DNA from: Eubacteriales bacterium
Lineage (GTDB): Bacteria; Bacillota; Clostridia; Peptostreptococcales; Anaerovoracaceae
Direction: 5' to 3'
DNA length: 64,000 nucleotides
Assembly (NCBI GenBank): GCA_028692105.1
Contig: JAQUYC010000004.1
Location: forward strand, 1-64,000
The translations under genes were made by a program, and so were the position numbers. Below are positions 36,144-45,749 of the stretch, in pieces (position 1 is the stretch's first letter; the number at the start of each line of letters is the position of its first letter). The notes beneath the pieces were generated by a model. The model saw only the letters and a list, made by a program, of their open reading frames with translations, was not told the DNA's origin and made no database searches.

Positions 36144-37946
36144 TCAACATCTTGCTGTGAGTGCTACCACTGCACTGTCATCCTCCAAAGAACAAGCCCA
36201 GGCATATTTGCTGTCTTTGTTAACCTCCTCTAAGGCAGCAAGCAGCGCATCAAGGCCTGACAGCAATGGCCCGTCGGACAGGCAGATCACCTTATCTCTT
36301 AAACAAAGCCAGATCGAGGCCCTACTGGCAGGAGCATTCCCTACAGTATTCGGGAACATCATCGGACTGGTACCTAATGCACCCTTTTCAAGGGCGCTGT
36401 TCAGAAAATTGATGCTAGGCATCAATGCTGAAAGATTGCTGCCAGTGACAATCGCTGTGGATTCGGACGGCAGTGAAGAGGGTTCAATATTCCGGTCTTT
36501 CATCGCATCCCATATCGCGGCAGTCAGCAGCATAGCCTGTCGATCGACCATTCTTATATCAATATCCGGCAGGTTTTTAAGGAAATACTGATCTAAATCA
36601 TCACATTCAAATTTATAAGTAAATAATATTCTTGCAAATTTTGTTTCTGATTCACTATGTACCACTATTGAATCATTCTGGTATTTGTTTACTTTTGAAA
36701 GGGCTGTAAGCGATTTATTTGATGACCCTGATCGAGCAGACTCAGACTTGGAGAAAATTACACTTGAATTGTTTCCTCCAAATGCAAGCGCATTTGACAT
36801 AACATGATTTAAAGGCGCCTTTCTGCTTTTATTCGGAACGCAGTCAATGGGACATTTTTCGTCCGGTGTAGTATAATTGGCAGTCGGCAGGATCTCCTGG
36901 TTTTTAATCATAAGGCAGCATGCAGCCGCTTCAATTGCGCTCGCAGCTCCCATGGTATGGCCTATCATGGATTTTATAGAACTCATCGGAGGTAATTTTT
37001 TTTCGAAAACATCGATAAGTGCTTTGGATTCCGCAGCGTCATTGGCAGCAGTTCCGGTTCCATGGGCTGAAACATAATCAATATCATCGCCTATAAGCGA
37101 TGCACTATTTAGTGCCCGGCGCATAGCCTGTATGGCGCCTCTCCCACCGGGACTCGGTGACGTGATGTGATATGCATCCACCCCCAGCCCATAACCGGAT
37201 ATTTTTGCATAAATCTGTGCGTTCCTTTGAAGCGCATGCTCCTTATCCTCTAAAATCAGAAAAGCGGAACCCTCTGCAACTACAATACCTTTTCGATTCT
37301 TATCAAAAGGCCTGCATAAGTCAGGGGTTACCGAGAGAAGACGATTGAAGCCGACAATTGCAAGATAGGAAAGAGCATCCACACCTCCGACTATAGCAAT
37401 GCTGCTTCTGCCTGATTTCACCTCATCGAAGCCATTGCCGATAGCATAGTTTCCTGCAGCGCAGGCATTCATATACAGTCTCATTGTTGGATTTGAGAGT
37501 TGAAAGTGGTTTTTCAGCGAATCAATAATATGGACAGGTGTATATTTCGCCAGTATGGCAGGATCAGTTTTCTCTAAATCGGCAGGATTCTGTATCAATA
37601 GAGTGTCTTCAATTCCCATGGTGCTCCCTGCTGCGATATGGACTTTTGATGCGGATAAGTCAGCTATTGAAAGGCGGCTGTCATTAAGAGCAAGATCCGC
37701 AGCCATGCAGGCCAGCAGTTGAGTACGAGACAGATTTTCTGATTGATAGGAACTGCAAAGTGCCTGAAAAGCTTCCGTGTTAACAATTTCAGCGGAAACA
37801 GGGCAACGTATGCCCTTGTGATCAAATGCTCTGAGAGCTCCGGTAAATACTATCCCTTGCTTTGTATTCTGCCAGAATTCTTCTTTTCCCAGGCTTCCAG
37901 GAGCGATGATTCCAAGCCCGGTAACGACTACATTTTTATATTCCAT
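36144..37946 (-). CDS. beta-ketoacyl-ACP synthase fused to a partial ketosynthase-like domain
   Basis: A 600-residue protein, against about 410 for FabF. Residues 1-400 form a complete ketosynthase with Cys in NACAAGNYAIG, His in SAHGTGTAAND and His in SMIGHTMGAA. Residues about 430-600 repeat only part of the same fold (SALMPSINFLN, MFPNTVGNAPASRA) without catalytic residues, resembling a truncated chain-length-factor or aryl-polyene-type ketosynthase. GGAGAAA precedes ATG 37946. Likely it extends an ACP-bound chain; the extra domain could limit chain length. Confidence 0.82.
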   Translation of the reverse strand: MEYKNVVVTGLGIIAPGSLGKEEFWQNTKQGIVFTGALRAFDHKGIRCPVSAEIVNTEAFQALCSSYQSENLSRTQLLACMAADLALNDSRLSIADLSASKVHIAAGSTMGIEDTLLIQNPADLEKTDPAILAKYTPVHIIDSLKNHFQLSNPTMRLYMNACAAGNYAIGNGFDEVKSGRSSIAIVGGVDALSYLAIVGFNRLLSVTPDLCRPFDKNRKGIVVAEGSAFLILEDKEHALQRNAQIYAKISGYGLGVDAYHITSPSPGGRGAIQAMRRALNSASLIGDDIDYVSAHGTGTAANDAAESKALIDVFEKKLPPMSSIKSMIGHTMGAASAIEAAACCLMIKNQEILPTANYTTPDEKCPIDCVPNKSRKAPLNHVMSNALAFGGNNSSVIFSKSESARSGSSNKSLTALSKVNKYQNDSIVVHSESETKFARILFTYKFECDDLDQYFLKNLPDIDIRMVDRQAMLLTAAIWDAMKDRNIEPSSLPSESTAIVTGSNLSALMPSINFLNSALEKGALGTSPMMFPNTVGNAPASRASIWLCLRDKVICLSDGPLLSGLDALLAALEEVNKDSKYAWACSLEDDSAVVALTARC

Positions 37947-37962
37947 ATTGTATTTCTCCATA

Positions 37963-38140
37963 TAACATTCTATCCGGCTCTTAAGAGCCGCTGATAGAAT
38001 TGCAGTAGAAATCTACAAGTAAAACTTGTGATTTCTTTGCATAAGTTCGCCATCAATTTGTTTCACAAATTGGGCGAGCTAGTATATGCTGAAAAATCAC
38101 ATCGATTCGTAAATTTTTATCGTATACTGCATTCTACTGC
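37963..38140. repeat. dispersed intergenic palindromic repeat, longest copy
   Basis: Contains TAACATTCTATCCGGC (from 37963), a perfect 16-base palindrome CGGCTCTTAAGAGCCG (37975-37990), CAGTAGAAATCTAC (38003-38016) and the 29-base unit (38052-38080) that is the reverse complement of 2151-2179. It lies between the ketosynthase start and the ketoreductase stop on the minus strand, so it is transcribed within that operon or splits it. Confidence 0.6.
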
Positions 38141-38144
38141 TTAA

Positions 38145-38879
38145 TTAGAGACTGCCAAGACCACCGTCCAAAACGATTGTTGATCCTGTTAAATATAACG
38201 GGCTATCCAAAGCTAAATAGGTGACCACATTTGACACCTCATGAACGGAACACAGCCTTTTCATTGGTATATCCCGTACCATTTCATCAAAAGCCTCAGG
38301 GGAAATGGCTTCCGTCATGGCAGTCTGAACGCCGCCGGGTGCCACTGCATTTACTGCAATTCCCAGAGGAGAAGCCTCGCGGGCAAGTGCCTTTGTAAAA
38401 CCGATCACTGCCGCCTTCGTGGCGGAATAATTACATTGTCCTTTAATACCGCTGATGCCGCTGATGGAAGCAAGATTTATAATTCGGCCTTTTTTTGCCC
38501 TCATCATGTGAAAAACAACAGTCTGTGTAATGTTAAAAAGTCCGTTTAAATTGGTGTCAATGACCTGACTCCACTGTTCCTCTCGCATGCTGAACAGAAG
38601 GCTGTCCTGTGTGATCCCTGCATTGTTGACCAGTATATCGGGAGCTCCATGCTTCTTATAAAAATCATTAACTAAGTTTTGACATGCATCTTTATCCGTA
38701 ATATCAAGCTGTATCGCAAGAGTATTTAGCCCCTGACCATTAAGCTCATCCTGTAATATTTTTGCTTCATCTTCACCGCTTTTATATGTAAAGAATGTGA
38801 ACACACCTCTTGCGGCCAGGTCCCTGACGATTGCACTTCCTATTCCCCTGCTGCCGCCGGTTATAATAGCAGTTTTCAT
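38145..38879 (-). CDS. 3-oxoacyl-ACP reductase, FabG-like
   Basis: A 244-residue short-chain dehydrogenase/reductase. NADPH-binding TGGSRGIGSA is at the N-terminus; NNAG, catalytic Ser (SISGISG) and YSATK complete the active site. Acidic Asp after the second strand is absent, in line with NADPH use. It reduces 3-oxoacyl-ACP in the cassette with the ACP, ketosynthase and dehydratase. The gap to the ACP gene is 18 bases and that to the ketosynthase about 200 bases, filled by repeats. Confidence 0.88.
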   Translation of the reverse strand: MKTAIITGGSRGIGSAIVRDLAARGVFTFFTYKSGEDEAKILQDELNGQGLNTLAIQLDITDKDACQNLVNDFYKKHGAPDILVNNAGITQDSLLFSMREEQWSQVIDTNLNGLFNITQTVVFHMMRAKKGRIINLASISGISGIKGQCNYSATKAAVIGFTKALAREASPLGIAVNAVAPGGVQTAMTEAISPEAFDEMVRDIPMKRLCSVHEVSNVVTYLALDSPLYLTGSTIVLDGGLGSL

Positions 38880-38897
38880 TTTTTGCCAACTCCTTGC

Positions 38898-39149
38898 TTA
38901 TTTCCGGTATTCAATAATAGTGTCTACTATCTTGTTGATCGTTTTCATGTTCTGCAGCTCTTCAGTCGGAATCATAACACCAAAATTAGATTCAATCATC
39001 GCGTACATTTCCAGCATATATAAAGAATCAATCCCTAATCCCTTGCTTATCAGCATATCCCCGTCAATGTTACATTCCTTTTTGGTTAATCGGGTGAATT
39101 CATTACGAACCATCTTTTCAATTTCGTTTCTGCTTAGATCATACGACAT
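38898..39149 (-). CDS. acyl carrier protein
   Basis: An 83-residue acidic four-helix protein with the phosphopantetheine attachment Ser in GIDSLYMLEM. AAGGAG precedes ATG 39149, which makes the protein ACP-sized; the longer frame from 39188 has no site. As the first gene of a cassette with its own reductase, synthase and dehydratase it is probably a dedicated carrier rather than the housekeeping ACP. No phosphopantetheinyl transferase is seen in the window. Confidence 0.88.
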   Translation of the reverse strand: MSYDLSRNEIEKMVRNEFTRLTKKECNIDGDMLISKGLGIDSLYMLEMYAMIESNFGVMIPTEELQNMKTINKIVDTIIEYRK

Positions 39150-39376
39150 TATATTACTCCTTTTTCCGATTTTAATAAAACACAACACTACTGATATATC
39201 ACTATCTTACTTACAATTCATTTTACTATATTCTATATACGAAAACCAATTAAAATAATTACAAGTGAAATAACATAATCATAAATTTGGCAGGTTTTCA
39301 TAGTTTGCATATTTTATAAAAAGTCGGAAAAACTTTATATTAAGAAAATAATAGATTTTCTGAAAGGAGAATTAGA

Positions 39377-39670
39377 ATGAAAAGTCGTATTCCTACAATT
39401 ATAATTACTTTTTTTATTCCGATGATCGCCATCATCTTATGCTTTCCTTTTTATAATCGAATAGAGCCATTCATATTAGGTTTTTCCTTTAATTATTTCT
39501 GGATATTCTCATGGCTGTTCTTAACATCACTTTGCATATTTATCGGTTATAGATTGGACCCGTACAATGATCCGAATATGACTGATGCTGCTTCAAAAAA
39601 TCTGGAAGATGCAAAAGCGTATGTCACAAAAGTGGATTCAAACAACAAAACAAAAGGAGGTGGCAGATAA
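39377..39670 (+). CDS. DUF3311 family small membrane protein
   Basis: A 97-residue protein with two transmembrane helices (about 7-25 and 33-56) around the segment FPFYNRIEPFILGFSFNYFW, typical of DUF3311, and a hydrophilic tail. Such proteins are encoded directly before sodium/solute symporters, as here (one-base stop/start overlap), and probably assist them. AAAGGAGAA precedes the ATG. Confidence 0.82.
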   Translation: MKSRIPTIIITFFIPMIAIILCFPFYNRIEPFILGFSFNYFWIFSWLFLTSLCIFIGYRLDPYNDPNMTDAASKNLEDAKAYVTKVDSNNKTKGGGR

Positions 39671-41130
39671 TGGCACTGACTATTTTTATATTAATATTGG
39701 TATTATCAGTAGTAATTGCTATTTTATCAAAAAGAGGCGCAATCGGCTCAAGCATGGATGACGTTATGACAGCAAGTGGATCGTTTGGTGCATTTTTGAT
39801 TTTCTTTGTATCTGTTGGGGAAATCTATAGTATAGGAACCATGATAGGAACTCCCGGGGCCATCTTTGCTAATGGTGCCACATATGGCTCATGGTTTGTC
39901 TGTTATATTTTATTGGCTTATGTTATAGGATATTTCCTGAATCCTTGTATCTGGCGTATGGGACAGCTGGCAAAGGCAATATCTATAGGAGATGTAATAG
40001 GGTGGAGATATAACAGCAAAGGAATGCAGGTACTTGTAGCATTTGTAGCGATCGGGTTTTTAACACCCTGGATACAGAACCAATATGCAGGTATGGCGAT
40101 ATTGTTTGAATATCTGAATATCGGAGTTTCATTCTTCACAGCGGTTATAATCTCTTCATTACTTGCTTTTATATACATTGCGATTGCAGGGATCAGGGCA
40201 CCGGCATGGGTAAGTGTACTGAAAGACTTTCTGCTGATCTTATCGATAGTTATTGTAGGTATTGCGGCGGCAGTCAATATGGATGGCGGAGTAGAGGGAA
40301 TATTTAGGACCGTTGCAGAAACAAAACCCGAAATGCTTGTTGTACCGACCGAACCGATAACCAAAAATGTAACATTCCTGATGTCGACAATCTTATTTCA
40401 AATGCTAGGGTTTTATATGCTGCCGATATCCTTTCAGGCCTTACTGACCAGCAAAAATGAGCACAATCTGAGGAGGAATGCAATCTTTATGCCTCTCTAT
40501 ATGATCATGTTCCCATTCCTGATTGTGGCAGCGTACTATGCAGTTGCAACAATTCCGGATCTTCCTAATAAGGATTTCGCTTTACTTGCTGTTGCAGTTC
40601 AGACTCTGCCGGATTGGGTGATAGGAGTAATCGCCGGAGGCGGTGCACTGACAGCTATATTGGTAATGTCTATATCTGCACTTTGTGTGGGTGGTTTGTT
40701 TTCGAAAAACATTTTGGGAGTAATCAAACCGGACATGAAAGAAAAGAGTATGACGAACTGGACAAGGGTCGCAACGGCGGCATTTTTAATATTTGGTATG
40801 TTGACTGCACTATATTTCCCATCGCTGATGGCAAATGTAATCACCTTAGCTTATGGAGGATTAACACAGACATTCATAGCAGTCATATTCGGGTTTATTT
40901 GGAAGAGGGCAACAAAGTGGGGTGTAGGTGCAGGCATTATTGCAGGAGTCGCAACCCTTGCATGGGTCAATATGATGGAAGTACTCCCGTATGGTATCAA
41001 CGCCGGCTTCTGGGCATTGCTTACAAATCTTATTGTTGCAATTATAGTCAGCCTGATAACAAAACCCGATGAAACAGCCGTTAAGCATTATGAAGCCTAT
41101 AAGCTTGCAAAGCCAACAAGAATTAATTAA
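39670..41130 (+). CDS. sodium:solute symporter family permease
   Basis: A 486-residue SSS-family transporter with about 13 transmembrane helices. It most likely imports an organic substrate with sodium. The next gene encodes a hydantoinase/carbamoylase-type amidohydrolase, so the substrate may be a carbamoylated amino acid, allantoate-like compound or related amide; this is inferred only from context. The stop of the DUF3311 gene overlaps its start. Confidence 0.88.
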   Translation: MALTIFILILVLSVVIAILSKRGAIGSSMDDVMTASGSFGAFLIFFVSVGEIYSIGTMIGTPGAIFANGATYGSWFVCYILLAYVIGYFLNPCIWRMGQLAKAISIGDVIGWRYNSKGMQVLVAFVAIGFLTPWIQNQYAGMAILFEYLNIGVSFFTAVIISSLLAFIYIAIAGIRAPAWVSVLKDFLLILSIVIVGIAAAVNMDGGVEGIFRTVAETKPEMLVVPTEPITKNVTFLMSTILFQMLGFYMLPISFQALLTSKNEHNLRRNAIFMPLYMIMFPFLIVAAYYAVATIPDLPNKDFALLAVAVQTLPDWVIGVIAGGGALTAILVMSISALCVGGLFSKNILGVIKPDMKEKSMTNWTRVATAAFLIFGMLTALYFPSLMANVITLAYGGLTQTFIAVIFGFIWKRATKWGVGAGIIAGVATLAWVNMMEVLPYGINAGFWALLTNLIVAIIVSLITKPDETAVKHYEAYKLAKPTRIN

Positions 41131-41163
41131 TAAAGTAATGGGACGATGAAGGAGTATAAGAGT

Positions 41164-42426
41164 ATGTTTACATGTGATAAAGAAAGAATGAAAAATAAAA
41201 TCGAAATGTTCAGTAACTTTGGCGATGCGGGACATGGGGGGATAACCAGGTACTCTCTTTCTCCTGAAGCACATCAGGCAAGGGACGAGTTTGTAAACAG
41301 AATGAAGGAAATAGGGGCATCAATTGAAACAGACGATATGGCCAATATATATGCTACTATTACCGGGTCAGAGCCAGGTCTGAAAAGAATAGTAATGGCT
41401 TCTCATGCAGACTCCGTTAAAAACGGCGGAAATTATGACGGCATATTAGGTGTCATAGGAGCTATGGAAGTTCTGGAAACCATAACTGCAGAAAATATAC
41501 CTCACCGACATCCAATCACAGCCATGATCTGGACAAACGAAGAAGGATCTCTTTATCCTCCTGCGATGATGTCTTCCGGCGTTATCTGCAATGATTATCT
41601 GCCTGCGGATATCGGCAAGAATTTTAAGAAAGAAAAAATGCTTGCGTCAAAGAGTATTTTAGATAAAACAAGTACCTTTGGCGAAGCTCTTGACAAAAGT
41701 CCATACAAAGGAGACGGAAAAAACAGATTAAATCCAAATGACTATATGGCTATGTTTGAATTTCATATAGAGCAAGGCCCGATACTGGAAGATGCCGGAA
41801 ATGAGGTTGGTGTCGTAACTGCGGTGCTTGGCATGTTCAACTACAGGATCAGATTCTTCGGACAAGCCGACCACGCCGGGACGACCCCTATGCATAAGAG
41901 ACAAGATGCACTGTATGCAGCAGCCCAAGGACTCTGTTATCTTCATGAAGAAATTGACAAACTGAAAACGCCTGGACTGCTTTACACAACCGGAGAAATC
42001 ATGTGTCATCCGAACATTCACACCGTTATTCCCGATCTGGTCGACTTTTCAATAGATGTAAGGCATGAGGATCCCGGGCTCAGGGCAAAAGTTCTTGATA
42101 TCGTAAAAAGCCTCGAGAAAAAGGAATGGGCAAGATGTAAGTGCGAAGTAGAATTGGCATGGCAGCGAGATACGGTTTACTTTGATAAGGAACTGGCCGG
42201 ATATGTCAAGGAGGCTGCAGATGAGCTTGGGACCAAGAACCAGGTCATCAACAGCGGGGCGGGGCACGATGCTCAGTTTGTATCCTATATGATACCTACA
42301 ACCATGATCTTTGCGCCATCCAAGGACGGCCACAGCCATTGCGAACCGGAATTTACTACAGTGGAACAATGCACTAAAGGTGCAAGCGTAATGCTGAATG
42401 CTGTTCTCAAGACTGATAGGAAATAA
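41164..42426 (+). CDS. M20-type hydantoinase/carbamoylase family amidohydrolase
   Basis: A 420-residue zinc-dependent amidohydrolase. Metal-binding residues are seen in ASHADSVKNGGNYDGILG, the Glu pair in WTNEEGS, and the conserved FHIEQGPIL, with HAGTTPM in the dimerisation lid. The family includes N-carbamoyl-L-amino-acid hydrolase, allantoate amidohydrolase and beta-ureidopropionase; which one cannot be decided. AAGGAG at 41149-41154 supports the start at 41164. It is probably in one operon with the symporter. Confidence 0.85.
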   Translation: MFTCDKERMKNKIEMFSNFGDAGHGGITRYSLSPEAHQARDEFVNRMKEIGASIETDDMANIYATITGSEPGLKRIVMASHADSVKNGGNYDGILGVIGAMEVLETITAENIPHRHPITAMIWTNEEGSLYPPAMMSSGVICNDYLPADIGKNFKKEKMLASKSILDKTSTFGEALDKSPYKGDGKNRLNPNDYMAMFEFHIEQGPILEDAGNEVGVVTAVLGMFNYRIRFFGQADHAGTTPMHKRQDALYAAAQGLCYLHEEIDKLKTPGLLYTTGEIMCHPNIHTVIPDLVDFSIDVRHEDPGLRAKVLDIVKSLEKKEWARCKCEVELAWQRDTVYFDKELAGYVKEAADELGTKNQVINSGAGHDAQFVSYMIPTTMIFAPSKDGHSHCEPEFTTVEQCTKGASVMLNAVLKTDRK

Positions 42427-42461
42427 TACCGCTCATGCTGCGGGCGTTCTCACAGAAACCG

Positions 42462-42492
42462 CCGACTTTGAGATGCTTCGCATCAAAGTCGG
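42462..42492. terminator. strong hairpin between convergent genes
   Basis: CCGACTTT pairs with AAAGTCGG and GATGC with GCATC around a short TTC loop, with a two-base bulge. It lies between the amidohydrolase stop and the convergent FtsH-like stop. T-runs are lacking, so it may act as a bidirectional 3'-end structure. Confidence 0.5.
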
Positions 42493-42558
42493 TAAAAGGT
42501 TTCACGGTTTCCTCTGAAAATACCCGCGGTTTTGCTATATCCAAAGTGTTCGATTTAA

Positions 42559-44472
42559 TTAAGAGATTAAAGGCATCTGGATATTTTGACTGCTGATAAT
42601 ATAGTCAATTTCGGCTTCGTCCAGCGTTTCCTTTTCCATGAGTGCAAGTGCAAGATGGTCTAACTTGTCTTTATTTACTGCCAGAAATTCTACAGTTTCC
42701 TTATACAGCTCATTTGCTAAAGCAGAAGCTTCTTCTATCATATTGAACTGGTTTGCTAACTGAGTCAAATCCAGCATCCCCTGATTACCCATCCCATAAA
42801 TTGCTATATATTGCTTAATAATTTCTGTGGCTTGTTTGATATCCTCTGAAGCACCGGTTGTGATCTCCTCGCTGCTGTTTAATAATATTTCTTCCGCTGC
42901 ACGGCCGGCATACATTACTTTTATGAGACTTTTCAAGTATTTTTTACTTTTCAAAGGCATATCTTCAGGAGCGCGGAATGTTACCCCGCCTGCACCGGAT
43001 GTGCTCTGAATTATCGTCACGGTGGTTACACCGTCATTAGTTAACAGCTTTGTTGCCAAAGTATGCCCTGATTCATGATAAGCTACCAGCCTTGCATAGT
43101 TATCGTCTTTGATTCGCTCTTTCTTATGCCCGTTCATGATGATTTTGAAAAAGGCGTCTTCTATATCTTCATTCATGATGTGGTCTTTATTTTTCATAGC
43201 TGCAATTAAAGCTGATTCGTTTAACAAATTCTCCAGCTCTGCTCCTGAAAATCCGCTTGTTTTCTTTGCAAGTGATTCGATTTGAACTTCTTCGGACATC
43301 TTTTTACCAGCGCTGTGAAGCCTTAGTATCTGATATCTGGCTTGCTTGTCCGGCAGATTGACAGCAATCTTCAAATCGAACCGACCGGGCCTTATCAGCG
43401 CTGGATCAAGAATATCAAGTCTGTTAGTAGCACAAATGGTCAGTATGCCATCTGAGGAAGTAAATCCGTCCAGCTCTGTCAACAAAGCGTTTATGGTCTG
43501 ATCCCGTTCACTGTTATTGCTTTCTCCCCTGTTGCCGCCTATAGCATCCAGCTCATCAATGAAAACGATACAAGGAGATGACTTTCTTGCTTTCGAAAAC
43601 AAATCCCGTATTCTGGAAGCACCGACGCCCACATATTTTTCAATGAAATCACTCCCGGAAGCCGAAAAAAAGGGCACATCCGCTTCTCCGGATATTGCTT
43701 TTGCAATTAATGTTTTTCCTGTTCCAGGAGGCCCATAAAGAATCAAGCCTTTTGTTGGACGGGCCCCTAAACTTTTATACTTGTAAGGATGTTTCAGAGA
43801 ATCTACAAGCCGGAAAAGATCCGGCTTCAATTCATCAATTCCCTGGACTTCACTGAATGTTATTCTTCTTTCCTGAGTAACCGGGTTCGTTTTATCCTTC
43901 TCTTTTGTGTTAACTGTTAATTTACCCGGGTTATATGATTTTCGACGCAATCTGATAAAGTACATAATAAAAAGCAGAGAGGATAACATCAGGCAGAAAA
44001 AAAAGAAAAAGCTGAATATATTGTTTGGCTTGGCCGAAGCCTGAAAAATCATCTGGCTGCTTCCGGGTTTCAAGACTCCCGTAAGCTCCATAGCCGTAAT
44101 ATAATCTTCTGAAACATCTATAGTAAAGTATGTGTTTTCCGTAGTTCTCAGTAAAAAGCTGTCTTCCGTTGTCATGGATACGGCTGCGATTTTCATATCA
44201 AAATTGAGCTCATAGAACATATCCTCTGTAATATTTTCCACTGTGACATATTGCGAAAGAGCATTTATATCTAATTTGTTGAGTCCCAATTTATTATAAT
44301 CAGCAGTCTTTTCACCTTTAATTTCAGCAGTCCTTTCCCCTTCAATTGCTGTAACATATGGTGATGGATGAGTGAATGCTTCCGAAACAGGAGATGCCCA
44401 TAATGAAAACAATACGATAAAGATTATAATTAAGTAAAGTATATGCTTTATACGATTTCTTTTTTTAGACAT
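42559..44472 (-). CDS. FtsH-family membrane AAA+ zinc protease
   Basis: A 637-residue protein. Two transmembrane helices (about 8-28 and 146-167) enclose an external domain. The AAA+ module has Walker A GPPGTGKT, Walker B CIVFIDELDAIGG, SRH arginines, and the M41 protease has zinc motif HESGH. FtsH degrades membrane and regulatory proteins. The standard ftsH is usually beside tilS-hpt, which are absent here, so this may be a paralogue. GAGAGGAGG stands 14 bases before ATG 44472. It is monocistronic. Confidence 0.86.
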   Translation of the reverse strand: MSKKRNRIKHILYLIIIFIVLFSLWASPVSEAFTHPSPYVTAIEGERTAEIKGEKTADYNKLGLNKLDINALSQYVTVENITEDMFYELNFDMKIAAVSMTTEDSFLLRTTENTYFTIDVSEDYITAMELTGVLKPGSSQMIFQASAKPNNIFSFFFFFCLMLSSLLFIMYFIRLRRKSYNPGKLTVNTKEKDKTNPVTQERRITFSEVQGIDELKPDLFRLVDSLKHPYKYKSLGARPTKGLILYGPPGTGKTLIAKAISGEADVPFFSASGSDFIEKYVGVGASRIRDLFSKARKSSPCIVFIDELDAIGGNRGESNNSERDQTINALLTELDGFTSSDGILTICATNRLDILDPALIRPGRFDLKIAVNLPDKQARYQILRLHSAGKKMSEEVQIESLAKKTSGFSGAELENLLNESALIAAMKNKDHIMNEDIEDAFFKIIMNGHKKERIKDDNYARLVAYHESGHTLATKLLTNDGVTTVTIIQSTSGAGGVTFRAPEDMPLKSKKYLKSLIKVMYAGRAAEEILLNSSEEITTGASEDIKQATEIIKQYIAIYGMGNQGMLDLTQLANQFNMIEEASALANELYKETVEFLAVNKDKLDHLALALMEKETLDEAEIDYIISSQNIQMPLIS

Positions 44473-44572
44473 ATCCTTAATGCTGCCTCCTCTCAAAAAT
44501 AAACGGGTGTCATTGCAGTTATTATTCTTACCTTTTTATTTTTTGATATTTATAAAAATAGAAATAAAAAGA

Positions 44573-44607
44573 CGATCTCCGGATGTAATTCCGCAAAGAC
44601 CGTTTTT
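44573..44607. terminator. bidirectional terminator after lplA
   Basis: An imperfect stem (CGATCTCCGGA with TCCGCAAAGACCG) flanked by T5 on the plus strand and by A5 before it, which reads as a T-run on the minus strand. It ends the minus-strand lipoate ligase transcript upstream of the FtsH-like gene. Confidence 0.55.
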
Positions 44608-44694
44608 GATTTTTATCCATGAAATCTAATGTTAAAAGTTCAATTTACAAAAAAATAATCAAGGAAGTTGTCAGCTCTAAGGTTTAGAGAGAAG

Positions 44695-45681
44695 TCACTT
44701 AAAAAGATTGTCTATCAGAACATTCTGTTCAAGCCCCCATATATAATGGCCGATATTAATACCGATTGTCAATTTTTCTATTTTTGCCCTGTTGTAGGGC
44801 AAATCAATAAACACATCCGTCAGTTCTTTAATATCTCCCATCCCGAAAAAGTCTCCGTACATATTGAATCCTTTAATAATACCGGATTCCACATTCAGAC
44901 GCACCTCGATCGTGCCTTTGTCAAAACGGAATACATTTTGATATGTAAATTTCGGTGTAACTCCATATACCCACTCCCAGGTGGAATATTTCCTGTCTGC
45001 AAGTGCTGATACAGCTAAGAAATCCGCTTCCGTCAGCCGGTAAAGATTTGCATCAGGCACCTCGTCAATAACAGTTTTCAGAATGGTTTCTACAAACACA
45101 TCCATAGAGATTTCTTCTGAAAGGAATTCGAAGATGTTTGCCACTCTGCTTTTTACCGATTTTGTACTCCTGTCTTGATACTTAGCAGGGGAAACATTAA
45201 GAGCATTGGCTATTGCTGTTAAATCAGAATTAAAAAGAAGAGTGCCGTGCTGTAAAATCTTATCGGACGACCTATATTGTGCGTTGCCTGATATTTTTTT
45301 GTCTCCTACAACGAGATCGTTTCTGCCGGAGAAGCTTGCATTGACGCCAAGTTTATGAAGCGCAGCCAATATTGGTTTTGAATAATCATGAAAGATCAGC
45401 TGTATATCACGTTTGTCGTTTTTGACAATAAAGCTGAAGTTCAGATTGCCCGAATCATGGTAAACGGCGCCTCCGCCCGAGAGTCTGCGTACTACGTTGA
45501 TGCCATTATCGGCCACGTATTTTTGATTAATTTCTGAATAAGCATTTTGATTTTTCCCGATTATAATACTTGGTGAATTGATATAAAGATAAAAAATATC
45601 ATCATCGAACGTGGACAAAAAATATTCTTCTCCGGCTATGTTCTTGTAACAGCTGTTAAATGGACTGATAATACATTTCAT
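44695..45681 (-). CDS. lplA: lipoate-protein ligase A
   Basis: A 328-residue ligase that adenylates lipoate and attaches it to lipoyl domains of glycine-cleavage H protein or 2-oxoacid dehydrogenases. The family motif RRLSGGGAVYHD and the substrate-Lys region KISGNAQY are present, and the C-terminal accessory domain (about 245-328) is complete. No lipoylated-protein genes are adjacent. It is followed by a terminator. Confidence 0.93.
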   Translation of the reverse strand: MKCIISPFNSCYKNIAGEEYFLSTFDDDIFYLYINSPSIIIGKNQNAYSEINQKYVADNGINVVRRLSGGGAVYHDSGNLNFSFIVKNDKRDIQLIFHDYSKPILAALHKLGVNASFSGRNDLVVGDKKISGNAQYRSSDKILQHGTLLFNSDLTAIANALNVSPAKYQDRSTKSVKSRVANIFEFLSEEISMDVFVETILKTVIDEVPDANLYRLTEADFLAVSALADRKYSTWEWVYGVTPKFTYQNVFRFDKGTIEVRLNVESGIIKGFNMYGDFFGMGDIKELTDVFIDLPYNRAKIEKLTIGINIGHYIWGLEQNVLIDNLFK

Positions 45682-45749
45682 AAAAACTTCCTCTCGTTAA
45701 TTCAATCTACAAGTTTTGCAATATAGTATTGCAATTCAGAAAGATACTC

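Noticed and set aside
39150-39376. Shared divergent promoter for the ACP cassette and the symporter operon
   Set aside because: The region is AT-rich and must contain promoters, but no -35/-10 pair with 16-18 base spacing could be assigned with confidence (TTGCAT and TATATT are 25 bases apart).
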